Below are positions 32,677-41,049 of a stretch of 64,000 nucleotides of DNA, piece by piece. Within the stretch, counting starts at the first letter, position 1. Every line of letters starts with the position of its first letter. The notes below the pieces were generated by a model. It made no database searches. It saw only the letters and a list, made by a program, of their open reading frames with translations, and was not told the origin of the DNA. The DNA comes from Lysobacter oculi (GTDB taxonomy: Bacteria > Pseudomonadota > Gammaproteobacteria > Xanthomonadales > Xanthomonadaceae): assembly GCF_003293695.1 (NCBI RefSeq), contig NZ_CP029556.1, forward strand, positions 1,808,001-1,872,000, given 5' to 3'. Position numbers and translations under genes: made by a program.

Positions 32677-32794
32677 GGATGCTGCTGGGCTTTCTCAGCC
32701 GGATCGCGGGGATGGTGGTGGCGCGGGCCTGCTCGGTTTCGGTCTGCACGGTTCCCTCGCGCTGGCGGGCCGGGTCACCCCGAATGCGTCCCTG

Positions 32795-33706
32795 TTGGCC
32801 GGCTGCGCGATGGCGGTCGTCGTCGGCGGGCTGCTTTGGCGCGGGATCGAGCGCCGCATCGCCACCCGCCTCGAACAGGCCGAAGCCGATGCGCTGCGCC
32901 CGGTAGCCGCGCTCGGCAGCTACCAGGTCGATGCGCGGAACAGCGCGGCGATGTGGGTGCTGATCGGCGTCTTCGTGATGTTCGCCGTGGCGGCCGGCAT
33001 CGCGGCACGCGCGGGCAACTTCGGCGCGCTGAGCGGGTACGGCGCGCTGGCGTTGATGCTGGGCTGGATCCTGGCCGTCATCCTGCAGCTTCGCCGCCGC
33101 CCCGGCCCGATGCTGGCGATGGACGCGCGCGAACTGCGCCACGCCCAGTTCGCGCCGATCCCGTGGCGCGATGTCATCGGCCTGCAGTTCCTGCTGGTCG
33201 AGCGCCATGGCCAGCATCAGGGCAGCCTCCTGCTCGGCGTGCGTGCGCCGGCGCGTTTCATCGCGCCCACTCCATGGCTGGTGAAAACGGCGTACGGCTA
33301 CCGTCACTGGCGGATATCGCCGCCCGCCTACGGCAAGTTGGTGATTCCGCTGCAGGGTCTGGATGCCCCGCCGCAGGACGTCCACGCGCACGCACTGGCC
33401 TTCCGCAAGCAGGTGGATGCGCCTTTCATCGAGCACTGGCACGACGGTATGACGGCGCAGGAAATCGACACCGCCTTCGCCATGGATGCGCTGCTGGAGA
33501 AGATGGACCGCCTGGAGCCCGGACACAGCCCGGAGGCGGAGCTGGAATCGCTCAACCGCGAGATGCTGGCACTGGCGCCACGCATGCGCGAATGCACGCA
33601 ACTGGCGCTGGCACGACAGCGCCGCACGGTGCGCAATGCCTGGCGGCTGTTGGCGGCCACCGTGGCCGGCAGCGTGCTGGTGCTCTGGCTGAAGATTTCC
33701 GGCTGA
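32795..33706 (+). CDS. Membrane protein of unknown function (possible frameshift at 5' end)
   Basis: The open frame gives 303 residues from TTG at 32795 (first ATG at 32810). Three membrane segments are visible: MAVVVGGLLW, WVLIGVFVMFAVAAGIAA with ALALMLGWILAVIL, and a C-terminal anchor WRLLAATVAGSVLVLWLKI. A cytoplasmic middle of ~150 residues contains a PH-like WRDVIGLQFLLVERHGQHQG stretch. Upstream, ATG 32679 reads MLLGFLSRIAG in another frame, and the current frame reads GGAGLLGFGLHGSLALAG without a start, so a one-base deletion near 32712-32730 would rejoin a complete N-terminus. No family recognised. Confidence 0.65.
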   Translation: MAGCAMAVVVGGLLWRGIERRIATRLEQAEADALRPVAALGSYQVDARNSAAMWVLIGVFVMFAVAAGIAARAGNFGALSGYGALALMLGWILAVILQLRRRPGPMLAMDARELRHAQFAPIPWRDVIGLQFLLVERHGQHQGSLLLGVRAPARFIAPTPWLVKTAYGYRHWRISPPAYGKLVIPLQGLDAPPQDVHAHALAFRKQVDAPFIEHWHDGMTAQEIDTAFAMDALLEKMDRLEPGHSPEAELESLNREMLALAPRMRECTQLALARQRRTVRNAWRLLAATVAGSVLVLWLKISG

Positions 33707-33740
33707 CCCGACTTTCGCGCCCTCCACCCGGTTCTGCCGC

Positions 33741-33774
33741 TTGACAACTCTAATTTGCAGAGTACTCTGCAAAT
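33741..33774 (+). promoter_or_regulatory. Promoter with perfect 22-bp palindromic operator ahead of the membrane protein/regulator pair
   Basis: A consensus -35 TTGACA lies at 33741-33746. A perfect palindrome spans 33753-33774: half-site ATTTGCAGAGT (33753-33763) and its exact complement to 33774. A weak -10 (TACTCT, 33763-33768, 16-bp spacing) would sit inside the palindrome, so a bound repressor would block the promoter. It is 20 bp before the ATG at 33794. The winged-helix protein encoded second in this transcript is the obvious candidate ligand (inferred autoregulation). Confidence 0.65.
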
Positions 33775-33793
33775 CACTTACCGGAGACCCGCC

Positions 33794-34348
33794 ATGACCA
33801 CGCAAGACCAGCTGAAAGACGACCTCGACTTCATCGCCAGCACCGTCCGCCGCAATGACCGCTCCGGCGGGCTGCCCGTGCTCTACGTGTTCTGGGCCCT
33901 GGCGATCGCCATCGGTTTCACCCTGGCCGACTTCGCGCCGCGCCTCGTCGGTTGGTACTGGCTGCTGGTCGGCATCGGCGGCGGCTTCGGCAGCATGCTC
34001 TACGCCGGCCGCGTCAGCCGCCAGCGCGGCATCAGCAACAGCGAGGAAGGCAAGCGCTGGGGCCTGCACTTCATGGTCGGCGGCTTCGGCTGGCTGGCCA
34101 CCGCGCTGCCGATGATGACCGGCAAGCTCAGCCCGGAGGCCGGCGCGCCCTGGTTCCTCTTCACCACCGGCCTGGTCTACGCGCTGGCCGGCGTGCACCT
34201 GGACCGCCCGATGCTCTGGAGCGGCCTGCTGGCGCTCGCCGGTTTCATGGTGATGCAGCTGGTCGCGGTGCCCTACGTCTGGACCACCACCGGCCTGCTG
34301 ATGGCGCTCTGCCTCGGCACCGCCGCCGTGCTGACGGCGCGCAAGTGA
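33794..34348 (+). CDS. Four-to-five-helix membrane protein co-transcribed with a winged-helix regulator
   Basis: A 184-residue protein from ATG at 33794 behind CCGGAG. The soluble start TTQDQLKDDLDFIASTVRR is followed by membrane helices at VLYVFWALAIAIGFTLA, LVGWYWLLVGIGGGFGSML, FMVGGFGWLATALPMM, WFLFTTGLVYALAGV, LLALAGFMVMQLVAV and GLLMALCLGTAAVL. The family is commonly found just before a small winged-helix regulator in proteobacteria. No function is known to me. Its stop overlaps the GTG of the regulator gene (GTGA). Confidence 0.75.
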   Translation: MTTQDQLKDDLDFIASTVRRNDRSGGLPVLYVFWALAIAIGFTLADFAPRLVGWYWLLVGIGGGFGSMLYAGRVSRQRGISNSEEGKRWGLHFMVGGFGWLATALPMMTGKLSPEAGAPWFLFTTGLVYALAGVHLDRPMLWSGLLALAGFMVMQLVAVPYVWTTTGLLMALCLGTAAVLTARK

Positions 34349-34641
34349 AGGCGCTCGACAGCCTGCAGCCGGCGCTCGAGCACCGGGCGCGGCTGGCCAT
34401 TGCGGTGCTGCTGGCGCGGCATGGCGAGATCAGCTTCGCCGCCTTCAAGGAACAGCTGCAGATGACCGACGGCAATCTCGGCGCGCAGCTGCGCAAGCTG
34501 GAGGAAGCCGGCATCGTCAGCCTTCGCCGCGACTTCGTCGAGCGCAAGCCGGTGACCTGGTACGCGCTGACCAAGGACGGCCGCAAGGCGCTCGACACCC
34601 ACCTGAAAGCGCTGCAATCGCTCATCCACGCCGCCCAATGA
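34345..34641 (+). CDS. Winged-helix transcriptional regulator (HTH_34/MarR-like)
   Basis: A 98-residue DNA-binding protein starting at GTG 34345, overlapping the stop of the preceding gene. The fold is helix LEHRARLAIAVLLARHG, HTH EISFAAFKEQLQMTDGNLGAQLRKLEEAGIV, then the wing LRRDFVERKPVTWYALTKDGRKAL and a last helix for dimerisation. This is the PF13601-type single-domain winged helix. A perfect palindrome in the promoter of its own operon is the likely operator. No effector domain is present, so release may depend on a small ligand or on the membrane partner (inference). Confidence 0.88.
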   Translation: MKALDSLQPALEHRARLAIAVLLARHGEISFAAFKEQLQMTDGNLGAQLRKLEEAGIVSLRRDFVERKPVTWYALTKDGRKALDTHLKALQSLIHAAQ

Positions 34642-34651
34642 AGGAGTCACG

Positions 34652-35260
34652 ATGATGAAACTTCGTCCCCTCGCCACGCTCGCCTTCGCCACCGCGCTGC
34701 TGCTGGCCGGCAACGCCTTCGCCCAGCAGTCCGCCGCCGATGCCGCCCGCCGTTACGACCCGGCCTTCCGTACCGCCGAACAGAAGTCGAAGCTGCAGCG
34801 CTTCGCCTACATGGACGGCACCTGGCGCGGCCCGGGCACTTACGTTCTGCCCGATGGCAGCCGCCACGACATCATCCAGACCGAACGCATCGGCCCGCTG
34901 CTCGATGGCGGCATCAAGCTGATCGAAGGCCGCGGCTACAACCCGGACGGCACCACCGGCTTCAATGCCTTCGCGGTGCTCAGTTGGGATGTCGATGCGC
35001 AGGCCTACGGTTTCCGCAGCCATGCGATGGGCTTCAGCGGCGACATGAAGTTCGTGCCGACCGATCACGGCTTTGTCTGGGAAATCCCGGCCGGCCCCGG
35101 CACGGTGATCCGCTACACCGCCGTGGTGAAGGACGGCCGCTGGCACGAAGTCGGCGAACGCATCGGCCCCGACGGCAAAGCCGTGCGCACCTTCGAGATG
35201 ACGCTCAAGCGCATCGGCGACAGCACGTGGCCGGCCACCGACGCGGTGCCGCCGCGTTGA
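34652..35260 (+). CDS. Exported protein, DUF1579-like
   Basis: A 202-residue protein, ATG at 34652 behind AAGGAGTCACG, 10 bp after the regulator gene and so probably in the same operon. Signal peptide MMKLRPLATLAFATALLLAG, cleaved near AFAQ. The mature region FAYMDGTWRGPGTYVLPDGSRHDIIQTERIGPLLDGGIKLIEGRG followed by GFNAFAVLSWD and GFRSHAMGF looks like the lipocalin-like beta-barrel of DUF1579-type proteins. Periplasmic. It may be the output of the regulator-controlled operon. Its stop codon abuts the stop of the converging EamA gene with no gap. Confidence 0.75.
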   Translation: MMKLRPLATLAFATALLLAGNAFAQQSAADAARRYDPAFRTAEQKSKLQRFAYMDGTWRGPGTYVLPDGSRHDIIQTERIGPLLDGGIKLIEGRGYNPDGTTGFNAFAVLSWDVDAQAYGFRSHAMGFSGDMKFVPTDHGFVWEIPAGPGTVIRYTAVVKDGRWHEVGERIGPDGKAVRTFEMTLKRIGDSTWPATDAVPPR

Positions 35261-36163
35261 TCAGGCTTTCCTGACCCGCGCCTTGCCGGCCTTGGCCAGC
35301 GTGATCACCACCACGCCGGCCAGGATCACCGCCATCGCGCCGAGCTCGGTCGGCGTGGCGCGCTCGCCGGCCAGCCACGCGCCCAGCATCACCGCGATCG
35401 CCGGATTGACGTAGGCATAGCTGCCGGCCAGCGCCGGACGCACGTGGTGCAGCAGCCAGATGTAGGCGGTGAAGCCGACGATGGAACCGAAGGTGATCAG
35501 GTAGGCGAACGCCGCCAGCGCCTTCGGGGTCGGCATCGCCATGCGCTCGCCGGTGGCCATCGCGATGGCCACCATCACCACGCCGCCGCAGAGCATCTGC
35601 CCGGCGGCGGTCATGAACGGCGAAGGCAGGTCGCGGCCACGGCTCCAGATCGAGCCGAACGACCACGACAGCGAGGCGATGAGCAGCGCCATCAGGCCCT
35701 TGAACGAGCCCGACATCGCGCCACCGGCGTTGAGCCAGACCACGCCGATGAAGCCGATGCCGATGCCGATCCACTCGATGCGCGTGGGTTTCTCGCCCCG
35801 CATCATCGCGAACAGGCCCATCCAGATCGGCGCCGAGGCCACCGCCACAGCGGCCAGCCCCGACGATACCGTCAGCTCGGCGAAGTTGACCATGCCATTG
35901 CCGAAGGCCAGCAGCAGCACGCCCATCACCAGTAGGTTGCCCCACTGCGCGCGGGTCGGCGCGGGGTCGCCGCGCAGCCACAACACCGCGAACATCAGCC
36001 CGCCGGCGATCAGGAAGCGGATGCCGCCGAGCAGGAACGGCGTGAAGCCACCCTCCAGCGCGAAGCGGATCGCCAGGTAGGTGGAGCCCCAGATAAGGTA
36101 GACGGCGGCGAGCGCCAGCGCGACCGCAACGGGCCGCGGCGCTTGGGAGGCAGGATCGGACAT
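35261..36163 (-). CDS. EamA-family (DMT) metabolite exporter, YedA-like
   Basis: A 300-residue inner-membrane protein with ten membrane helices in two EamA repeats. Repeat 1 begins ALAAVYLIWGSTYLAIRFALEG and includes FLLGGIRFLIAGGLMF; repeat 2 begins LMALLIASLSWSFGSIWSRG and includes TFGSIVGFTAYIWLLHHVRPALAGSYAYVNPAIAVMLGAWLAGE, the strongest signature. Members export amino acids, nucleosides or drugs; the substrate here is unknown. It converges on the DUF1579-like gene with stop codons back to back and no terminator between, so the two transcripts may overlap. Confidence 0.9.
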   Translation of the reverse strand: MSDPASQAPRPVAVALALAAVYLIWGSTYLAIRFALEGGFTPFLLGGIRFLIAGGLMFAVLWLRGDPAPTRAQWGNLLVMGVLLLAFGNGMVNFAELTVSSGLAAVAVASAPIWMGLFAMMRGEKPTRIEWIGIGIGFIGVVWLNAGGAMSGSFKGLMALLIASLSWSFGSIWSRGRDLPSPFMTAAGQMLCGGVVMVAIAMATGERMAMPTPKALAAFAYLITFGSIVGFTAYIWLLHHVRPALAGSYAYVNPAIAVMLGAWLAGERATPTELGAMAVILAGVVVITLAKAGKARVRKA

Positions 36164-36222
36164 GCGGCTATTGTGCCCGCGCGACGCGTTGCCGCGCCGC
36201 GCAGTGCATCACGGAGCGGCGC

Positions 36223-38427
36223 TTATTTCGCCCAGCTGCCGGCCTCGGTGGACTGCGGCAGCACCTGCGCGGCCAGCGCGCGGTCGCCGTCGAGCAGGCG
36301 GGCGGCATCGCCCAGGATCGCGGCGGCCTCGCGCAGCAGCGGGTCCGGCACCTTGTCGGCCAGCTTCTCGCGCTCGGCCTCGCGGGCGACATCGCGCTCG
36401 TTGTACTGCAGGCCGTCGTCGCCGCCGTCCTCGGCCAGCGGATCGAGCGCCAGGCCCAGACGCTTGCGCTCGGCCTGGCGGAACTTGCGCTTGGCTTCAT
36501 CCTTGTCGCGCTCGGCGCGGCGCTCGGCCTCGTTCAGGCTGATCCACTTCTTGTCGCGCTGGGCGCGGAACTCCTCCGCGTCCTCCACCCGCCAGCGGTA
36601 CTCGACGTCGGTGGCGGCGCGGGCGTCGTGCAGGCGCTTGAGCTCCGGCAACAGGCCGGCGAACTGGCCGTAGGTCACGTGCGGCGCTTCGTCGATCTTC
36701 GACCACGGCAGCGCGTTGTCGTAGGTGCTCTCGCCGTATTCCTCGGCGTCGAGCGCGGACGGGAAGGCGATGTCGGGCGCCACGCCCTTGTTCTGCGTGC
36801 TGCTGCCGCTGGGGCGGAAGAACTCGGCCACCGTCAGCTTGACCTCGCCGTACTGGTTGTTGCCACGGTCCGGCACCACGCGGTCCAGGTCGACCATCGC
36901 CTGCACCGTGCCCTTGCCGAAGCTGTTCTCGCCGATGATCAGGCCGCGCCCGTAGTCCTGGATCGCGCCGGCGAAGATCTCCGACGCCGAGGCCGACGCA
37001 CGGTTGATCAGCACCGCCAGCGGGCCGCTCCACTGCACGCCGGCGTCGCGGTCGCTGCGCACGCTGATGCGGCCGCCGGCCTGGCGCTCCTGCACCACCG
37101 GGCCCTTGTCGATGAAGAGGCCGGTCATGCTCACCGCTTCGTCCAGCGAGCCGCCGCCGTTGTTGCGCAGGTCCATGACCACGCCGTCGACCTTCTCGTC
37201 GCGCAGCTGGGCCACCAGCGCGGCCACATCGCGGGTGACGGAGACGTAGTCGTCGCGGTTGCGGCGGGCGTCGAAGTCCTGGTAGAAGCCCGGCACCTTG
37301 ATCACGCCGATGCGGCGCGCCGGCACGCCGTCGGCGGCGGGCAGCTGCAGGATCTCGCTCTTGGCCTTGCTCTCGGCCAGCACCACCTTGTCGCGGGTCA
37401 GCTGGATGCGGTTGGGCTTGGCGTCGATGCCGGCTTCGGCCGGCAGGATGTCCAGCCGCACCACCGTGCCTTTGGCACCCTTGATCTTGGCGACGACGTC
37501 GTCGATGCGCCAGCCGATCACATCCTCCATCGCGCCATTGCCGCCCTGCCCGACCGCGACGATGCGGTCGCCGGGCTTGAGCAGGTTGCTGCGCGCCGCC
37601 GGCCCACCCGGGATCAGCTCCATGATGGTGACGATGTCCTCGCGCTTCTGCAGCTGCGCGCCAATACCCTCGAGCGAGAGCGACATCGACTGGTTGAAGC
37701 GCTCGGCCGCGCGCGGGTTGAAGTAGTCGGTGTGCGGGTCGATGGAGCCGGTGTAGGCGTTGAGCGCGGTCTGGAAGATGTCCTCGGCGTTGAGGTCGCG
37801 CACCATCGTGGTCATGTTGGCGTAGCGCTTGTCGAGCGTCTTGCGGATCTCCGCCGGCTGCTTGCCGGCCAGTTTCAGCCGCAGCCAGTCGGAACGCACC
37901 GACTGCTTCCACAGCGCGTCGAGCGCGGCGGCATCCGACCACGGCACGTCCTTGCGGTCGTAGTCGTAGCGGTCGTTGCCGTTGAAATCGAAGATGTCCT
38001 GCTTGAGCAGCGCGCGGGCATAGGCCGAACGCTCCTGCACGCGGGTGCGGTACAGGTCGAACAGGCGGTACATCGGCGCGTAGTCCCCGCCCTTGATCGC
38101 GCTGGCCACCTTGGCCGGCGCGTCATTGACCGTCGCCACGTCCGCGCGGGTCAGGTAGACCTTGGACGGGTCGAGCGCCTCCAGGTAGCGCTTCCAGACT
38201 TCGGCGCCCAGCGTCGCGTCGAGCGCGCGCGGGCGGTAGGCGTAGCGGCTGTCCGACAGCAGGCCGTGGACCAGCGCCGAGGTGTCCGCCTGCTCGGGGC
38301 TGGTGGTGAAGGCGGAGGCGGCGACCGCCGGCGTCGCGGCCGGGGCGCGGACGCCATCGGCCATCGCCAGCAGCGAGATCGGCGCGACCAGGGCCAGGGC
38401 GAGAAGGGTCGGACGTAGCTTCATCAT
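36223..38427 (-). CDS. prc: Tail-specific carboxy-terminal processing protease Prc
   Basis: A 734-residue periplasmic S41A protease that degrades proteins by their C-terminus and matures envelope lipoproteins and peptidoglycan hydrolases. Start ATG 38427 (GTG and ATG neighbours also possible). Signal peptide ~1-24. N-terminal helical domain ~45-230, PDZ ~235-330 (LSLEGIGAQLQKREDIVTI, GPAARSNLLKPGDRIVAVG), catalytic core with VVMDLRNNGGGSLDEAV, nucleophile Ser in NRASASASEIFAGAIQDYG and Lys in GENSFGKGTVQA. The C-terminal DUF3340-type region is highly charged. Longer than E. coli Prc (682). Confidence 0.94.
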   Translation of the reverse strand: MMKLRPTLLALALVAPISLLAMADGVRAPAATPAVAASAFTTSPEQADTSALVHGLLSDSRYAYRPRALDATLGAEVWKRYLEALDPSKVYLTRADVATVNDAPAKVASAIKGGDYAPMYRLFDLYRTRVQERSAYARALLKQDIFDFNGNDRYDYDRKDVPWSDAAALDALWKQSVRSDWLRLKLAGKQPAEIRKTLDKRYANMTTMVRDLNAEDIFQTALNAYTGSIDPHTDYFNPRAAERFNQSMSLSLEGIGAQLQKREDIVTIMELIPGGPAARSNLLKPGDRIVAVGQGGNGAMEDVIGWRIDDVVAKIKGAKGTVVRLDILPAEAGIDAKPNRIQLTRDKVVLAESKAKSEILQLPAADGVPARRIGVIKVPGFYQDFDARRNRDDYVSVTRDVAALVAQLRDEKVDGVVMDLRNNGGGSLDEAVSMTGLFIDKGPVVQERQAGGRISVRSDRDAGVQWSGPLAVLINRASASASEIFAGAIQDYGRGLIIGENSFGKGTVQAMVDLDRVVPDRGNNQYGEVKLTVAEFFRPSGSSTQNKGVAPDIAFPSALDAEEYGESTYDNALPWSKIDEAPHVTYGQFAGLLPELKRLHDARAATDVEYRWRVEDAEEFRAQRDKKWISLNEAERRAERDKDEAKRKFRQAERKRLGLALDPLAEDGGDDGLQYNERDVAREAEREKLADKVPDPLLREAAAILGDAARLLDGDRALAAQVLPQSTEAGSWAK

Positions 38428-38578
38428 CACTCACTCGTGGGAGGCGGCTGGGCACAGGATGCCCGTGTCATGGGACAGCCCGACAGTGCAGGAAGTTCGC
38501 TTGCCGCGCCAGACGGGTGTCCACGGCAGGGTAGCCGGCGTACCGAAAGCGCGGATGAACGGCCGCCGGTGCGCCGTT

Positions 38579-39583
38579 TCAGGCGGTGGGCGCGATGCCG
38601 GCTTCCTTGGCGGAGCGGTCGGCGTGGTAGCTGGACCGCACCATCGGCCCCGACGCGACGTGGGAGAAACCCAGCGCGTAGCCGAAAGTTTCCAGTTGCT
38701 TGAATTCCTCGGGCGTCCAGTAGCGCAGCAGCGGGTGGTGCGCCGGCGAAGGCTGCAGGTATTGTCCGATGGTGACCATGTCCACGTCGTGCGCACGCAG
38801 GTCGCGCAGCGTGCCTTCCACCTGTTCCATGGTCTCGCCCAGGCCGAGCATGATCCCGGACTTGGTGGAGATGTCGGGATGCTGCGCCTTGAACTTCTTC
38901 AGCAGGGTCAGCGACCACTGGTAGTCCGCGCCCGGGCGCACGTTGCGGTAGAGCTCGGGCACGGTCTCGACGTTGTGGTTGAAGACGTCCGGCGGCGCCG
39001 CGGCCAGGATCTCCAGCGCGCGCTCCATGCGGCCCTTGCCGCGGAAGTCCGGCGTGAGGATCTCGATCTGGATGCCGGGCTTCGCCGCGCGCGTGGCCGT
39101 GATGCAGTCGACGAAGTGCTGGGCGCCGCCGTCGCGCAGGTCGTCGCGGTCCACGCTGGTGATCACCACGTAGCGCAGGCCCATGTCGGCGATGGTCTCG
39201 GCCAGCCGGCGCGGCTCGTCGGCGTCCAGCGGCTTGGGGCGGCCATGCGCCACGTCACAGAAGCTGCAGCGGCGCGTGCAGACGTCGCCCATGATCATGA
39301 ACGTGGCGGTGCCGTGGCTGAAGCACTCGTGGATGTTGGGGCAGCTGGCGTCCTCGCAGACGGTGACCAGCCGGTTGGCGCGCAGCTTGGACTTGAGCTG
39401 CTGCACCGAATTGCCGCTGGGGATGCGCACGCGGATCCAACTGGGCTTGCGCAGCACCGGGGCTTCGTCGAACTGCACCGGCGAGCGGCCGATCTTGTCG
39501 CCGGCCAGCTGTTTCTCGCCGGGCGTGAGGCCGGCAGGCGCGTCTTCGATGACGGACAACGGGATGCTGCGGGTTTCGCTCAT
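38579..39583 (-). CDS. lipA: Lipoyl synthase LipA
   Basis: A 334-residue radical-SAM enzyme that inserts two sulfurs into octanoyl groups on lipoyl domains. Start ATG 39583 (MSETRS); the frame is open to 39700, but that part lies in an inverted-repeat element. The auxiliary cluster cysteines are in [12 protein letters not shown], the radical-SAM cluster in CTRRCSFC, followed by [50 protein letters not shown] and the serine ligand region near [11 protein letters not shown]. It is downstream of lipB on the same strand, 224 bp away. Confidence 0.96.
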   Translation of the reverse strand: MSETRSIPLSVIEDAPAGLTPGEKQLAGDKIGRSPVQFDEAPVLRKPSWIRVRIPSGNSVQQLKSKLRANRLVTVCEDASCPNIHECFSHGTATFMIMGDVCTRRCSFCDVAHGRPKPLDADEPRRLAETIADMGLRYVVITSVDRDDLRDGGAQHFVDCITATRAAKPGIQIEILTPDFRGKGRMERALEILAAAPPDVFNHNVETVPELYRNVRPGADYQWSLTLLKKFKAQHPDISTKSGIMLGLGETMEQVEGTLRDLRAHDVDMVTIGQYLQPSPAHHPLLRYWTPEEFKQLETFGYALGFSHVASGPMVRSSYHADRSAKEAGIAPTA

Positions 39584-39684
39584 GTCGGGATTATCGCATT
39601 GGCGGGTAGGGACGGCGGGGAGCAGGGTCGGCTTTGGAAGCGGCGTTTCAATAGGGCAGTCTCTATGCCGGCGCGTCGATACAG

Positions 39685-39792
39685 GCCGGAGGCAGCCCAT
39701 GGGTGACTGAGCGCGCCATGGATGGCGCGCGCCCGCTCATCGAAGCAGGAAGCGCAGCCTGAGCGGCAGCACCCATGGGCTGCCTCCGGCCG
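39685..39792. repeat. Large inverted-repeat element between lipB and lipA
   Basis: The arms at 39685-39706 and 39771-39792 are perfect 22-bp complements (each contains CCCATGGG). The 64-nt interior holds two more perfect stems: GCGCGCCAT/ATGGCGCGC at 39712-39731, and CCGCTCA (39734-39740) with TGAGCGG (39761-39767). The whole would fold as a three-way junction. It separates lipB (ends 39808) from lipA (starts 39583). It could be a MITE/REPIN-like non-autonomous element, an attenuator or a structured RNA. Confidence 0.85.
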
Positions 39793-39807
39793 TCGGGGGA
39801 AGCGAGT

Positions 39808-40530
39808 TCAGACCAGCTTGCGCATCGCCGCCAGCGCGGCCAAGTCAGGCATCGCGGCGGCTTCGGGCATCAAGCCGAACTGCCTGGCCAGCTCCGCCAG
39901 CAATATCGGTTTGACCGGCTCCATGCCGCCGGGACCGCCCAGATCCGACATCGACACCACTTCCAGCCCGGCGTAGCCGCAGGGGTTGATGCGGCGGAAG
40001 GGTTCGAGGTCCATGGCGATGTTGAAGGCGAGCCCGTGGAAGCTGCAGCCACGGCGCACGCGGATGCCGAGCGCGGCGACTTTCGCGCCATTGACGTAGA
40101 CGCCGGGCGCGCCATCCCTGCGGGCGGCACCGATGTTCCACTCGCCCAGCGTGTCGATGATCGCCTGCTCGATCCTGCAGACGTAGTCGCGCACGCCGAT
40201 CTTCAGCCGCCTCAGGTCCAGCAACGGGTAGACCACGATCTGGCCGGGGCCGTGGTAGGTGACCTGGCCGCCGCGGTCGACGTGGATCACCGGGATCTCG
40301 CCCGGCATCAGCACGTGCTCGTCCTTGCCGGCCTGGCCCAGGGTGAACACCGGGTCGTGCTCGACGAACCAGAGCTCGTCGGGGGTGTCCGTGTCGCGGG
40401 CGTCGGTGAAACCCTGCATCGCGCGCCAGACCGGTTCGTAGGGCTGGCGGCCGAGGTCACGAACGCGGGCCGGGCGTGGGGTGTCGGGGGTGGATGACAC
40501 GACGCAGGCCGCGTCGCTCAGATCGTCCAC
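39808..40530 (-). CDS. lipB: Octanoyltransferase LipB
   Basis: A 240-residue enzyme that moves octanoate from acyl carrier protein to lipoyl domains, the step before LipA. It starts at GTG 40530, overlapping the DUF493 gene by 13 bp. Landmarks are [65 protein letters not shown] (catalytic Lys in AKVAALG) and [11 protein letters not shown] (catalytic Cys). The C-terminus is slightly longer than the E. coli enzyme. It is co-transcribed with DUF493, an arrangement (ybeD-lipB-lipA) also seen in E. coli. Confidence 0.95.
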   Translation of the reverse strand: MDDLSDAACVVSSTPDTPRPARVRDLGRQPYEPVWRAMQGFTDARDTDTPDELWFVEHDPVFTLGQAGKDEHVLMPGEIPVIHVDRGGQVTYHGPGQIVVYPLLDLRRLKIGVRDYVCRIEQAIIDTLGEWNIGAARRDGAPGVYVNGAKVAALGIRVRRGCSFHGLAFNIAMDLEPFRRINPCGYAGLEVVSMSDLGGPGGMEPVKPILLAELARQFGLMPEAAAMPDLAALAAMRKLV

Positions 40531-40796
40531 TTCACTTCCGGGTGGTTGCGCAGGGCCTCGTGTGCGGCGTCGTACTGCGCGCGCGACTCGGCCTTGAAGT
40601 TCAGCTTGATCGACACGTACTTGCCGCCGGTGGAATCACGCACGGCGACGGTTTCGCGCATCACCTGGATGCCGGCATTGGCCAGCAGCAGCGGGATCTC
40701 ATCTTCCAGCCCGATGTTGGCCGGGCCCATCGCAGTGATCTCGAAAACGCCGGGGAACTGGAAGCCGTGCTCGGGATTGTCGGATTGGATGCTCAT
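40518..40796 (-). CDS. YbeD-like DUF493 protein
   Basis: A 92-residue protein from ATG at 40796; ten upstream in-frame residues are unlikely. It has a small alpha-beta (ACT-like) fold: [14 protein letters not shown], helix [13 protein letters not shown], then [41 protein letters not shown]493/YbeD is a conserved companion of lipB and is suspected to regulate lipoylation, though its role is not settled. First gene of the DUF493-lipB-lipA unit. Confidence 0.88.
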   Translation of the reverse strand: MSIQSDNPEHGFQFPGVFEITAMGPANIGLEDEIPLLLANAGIQVMRETVAVRDSTGGKYVSIKLNFKAESRAQYDAAHEALRNHPEVKWTI

Positions 40797-41049
40797 GCCC
40801 GGATTATGGGGCCGCGGGCGGGGCAACCCAAGCCGGGCGTACCCACGGCTCTTCTATATGGATGTTGCCAAGGGCAAGCATGGCTTGTTTCAGGGAATTC
40901 CGGGCATTTGCCGGGGGCGCCGGCATGGCTGCGGACACATGGGCGGTGTAGCCTTGGCGTGGGGACGCCATTGAACGAACTCGCCTGCGACTGCGCTCGG
41001 GGCCACCCTGCCTATGCCTTATTTATTTTTTATGTCTCCGAGGAAAACG

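Noticed and set aside
39584..39700. N-terminal extension of LipA to 39700
   Set aside because: The extra residues come from the inverted-repeat element and do not resemble LipA; the family start MSET at 39583 is normal.
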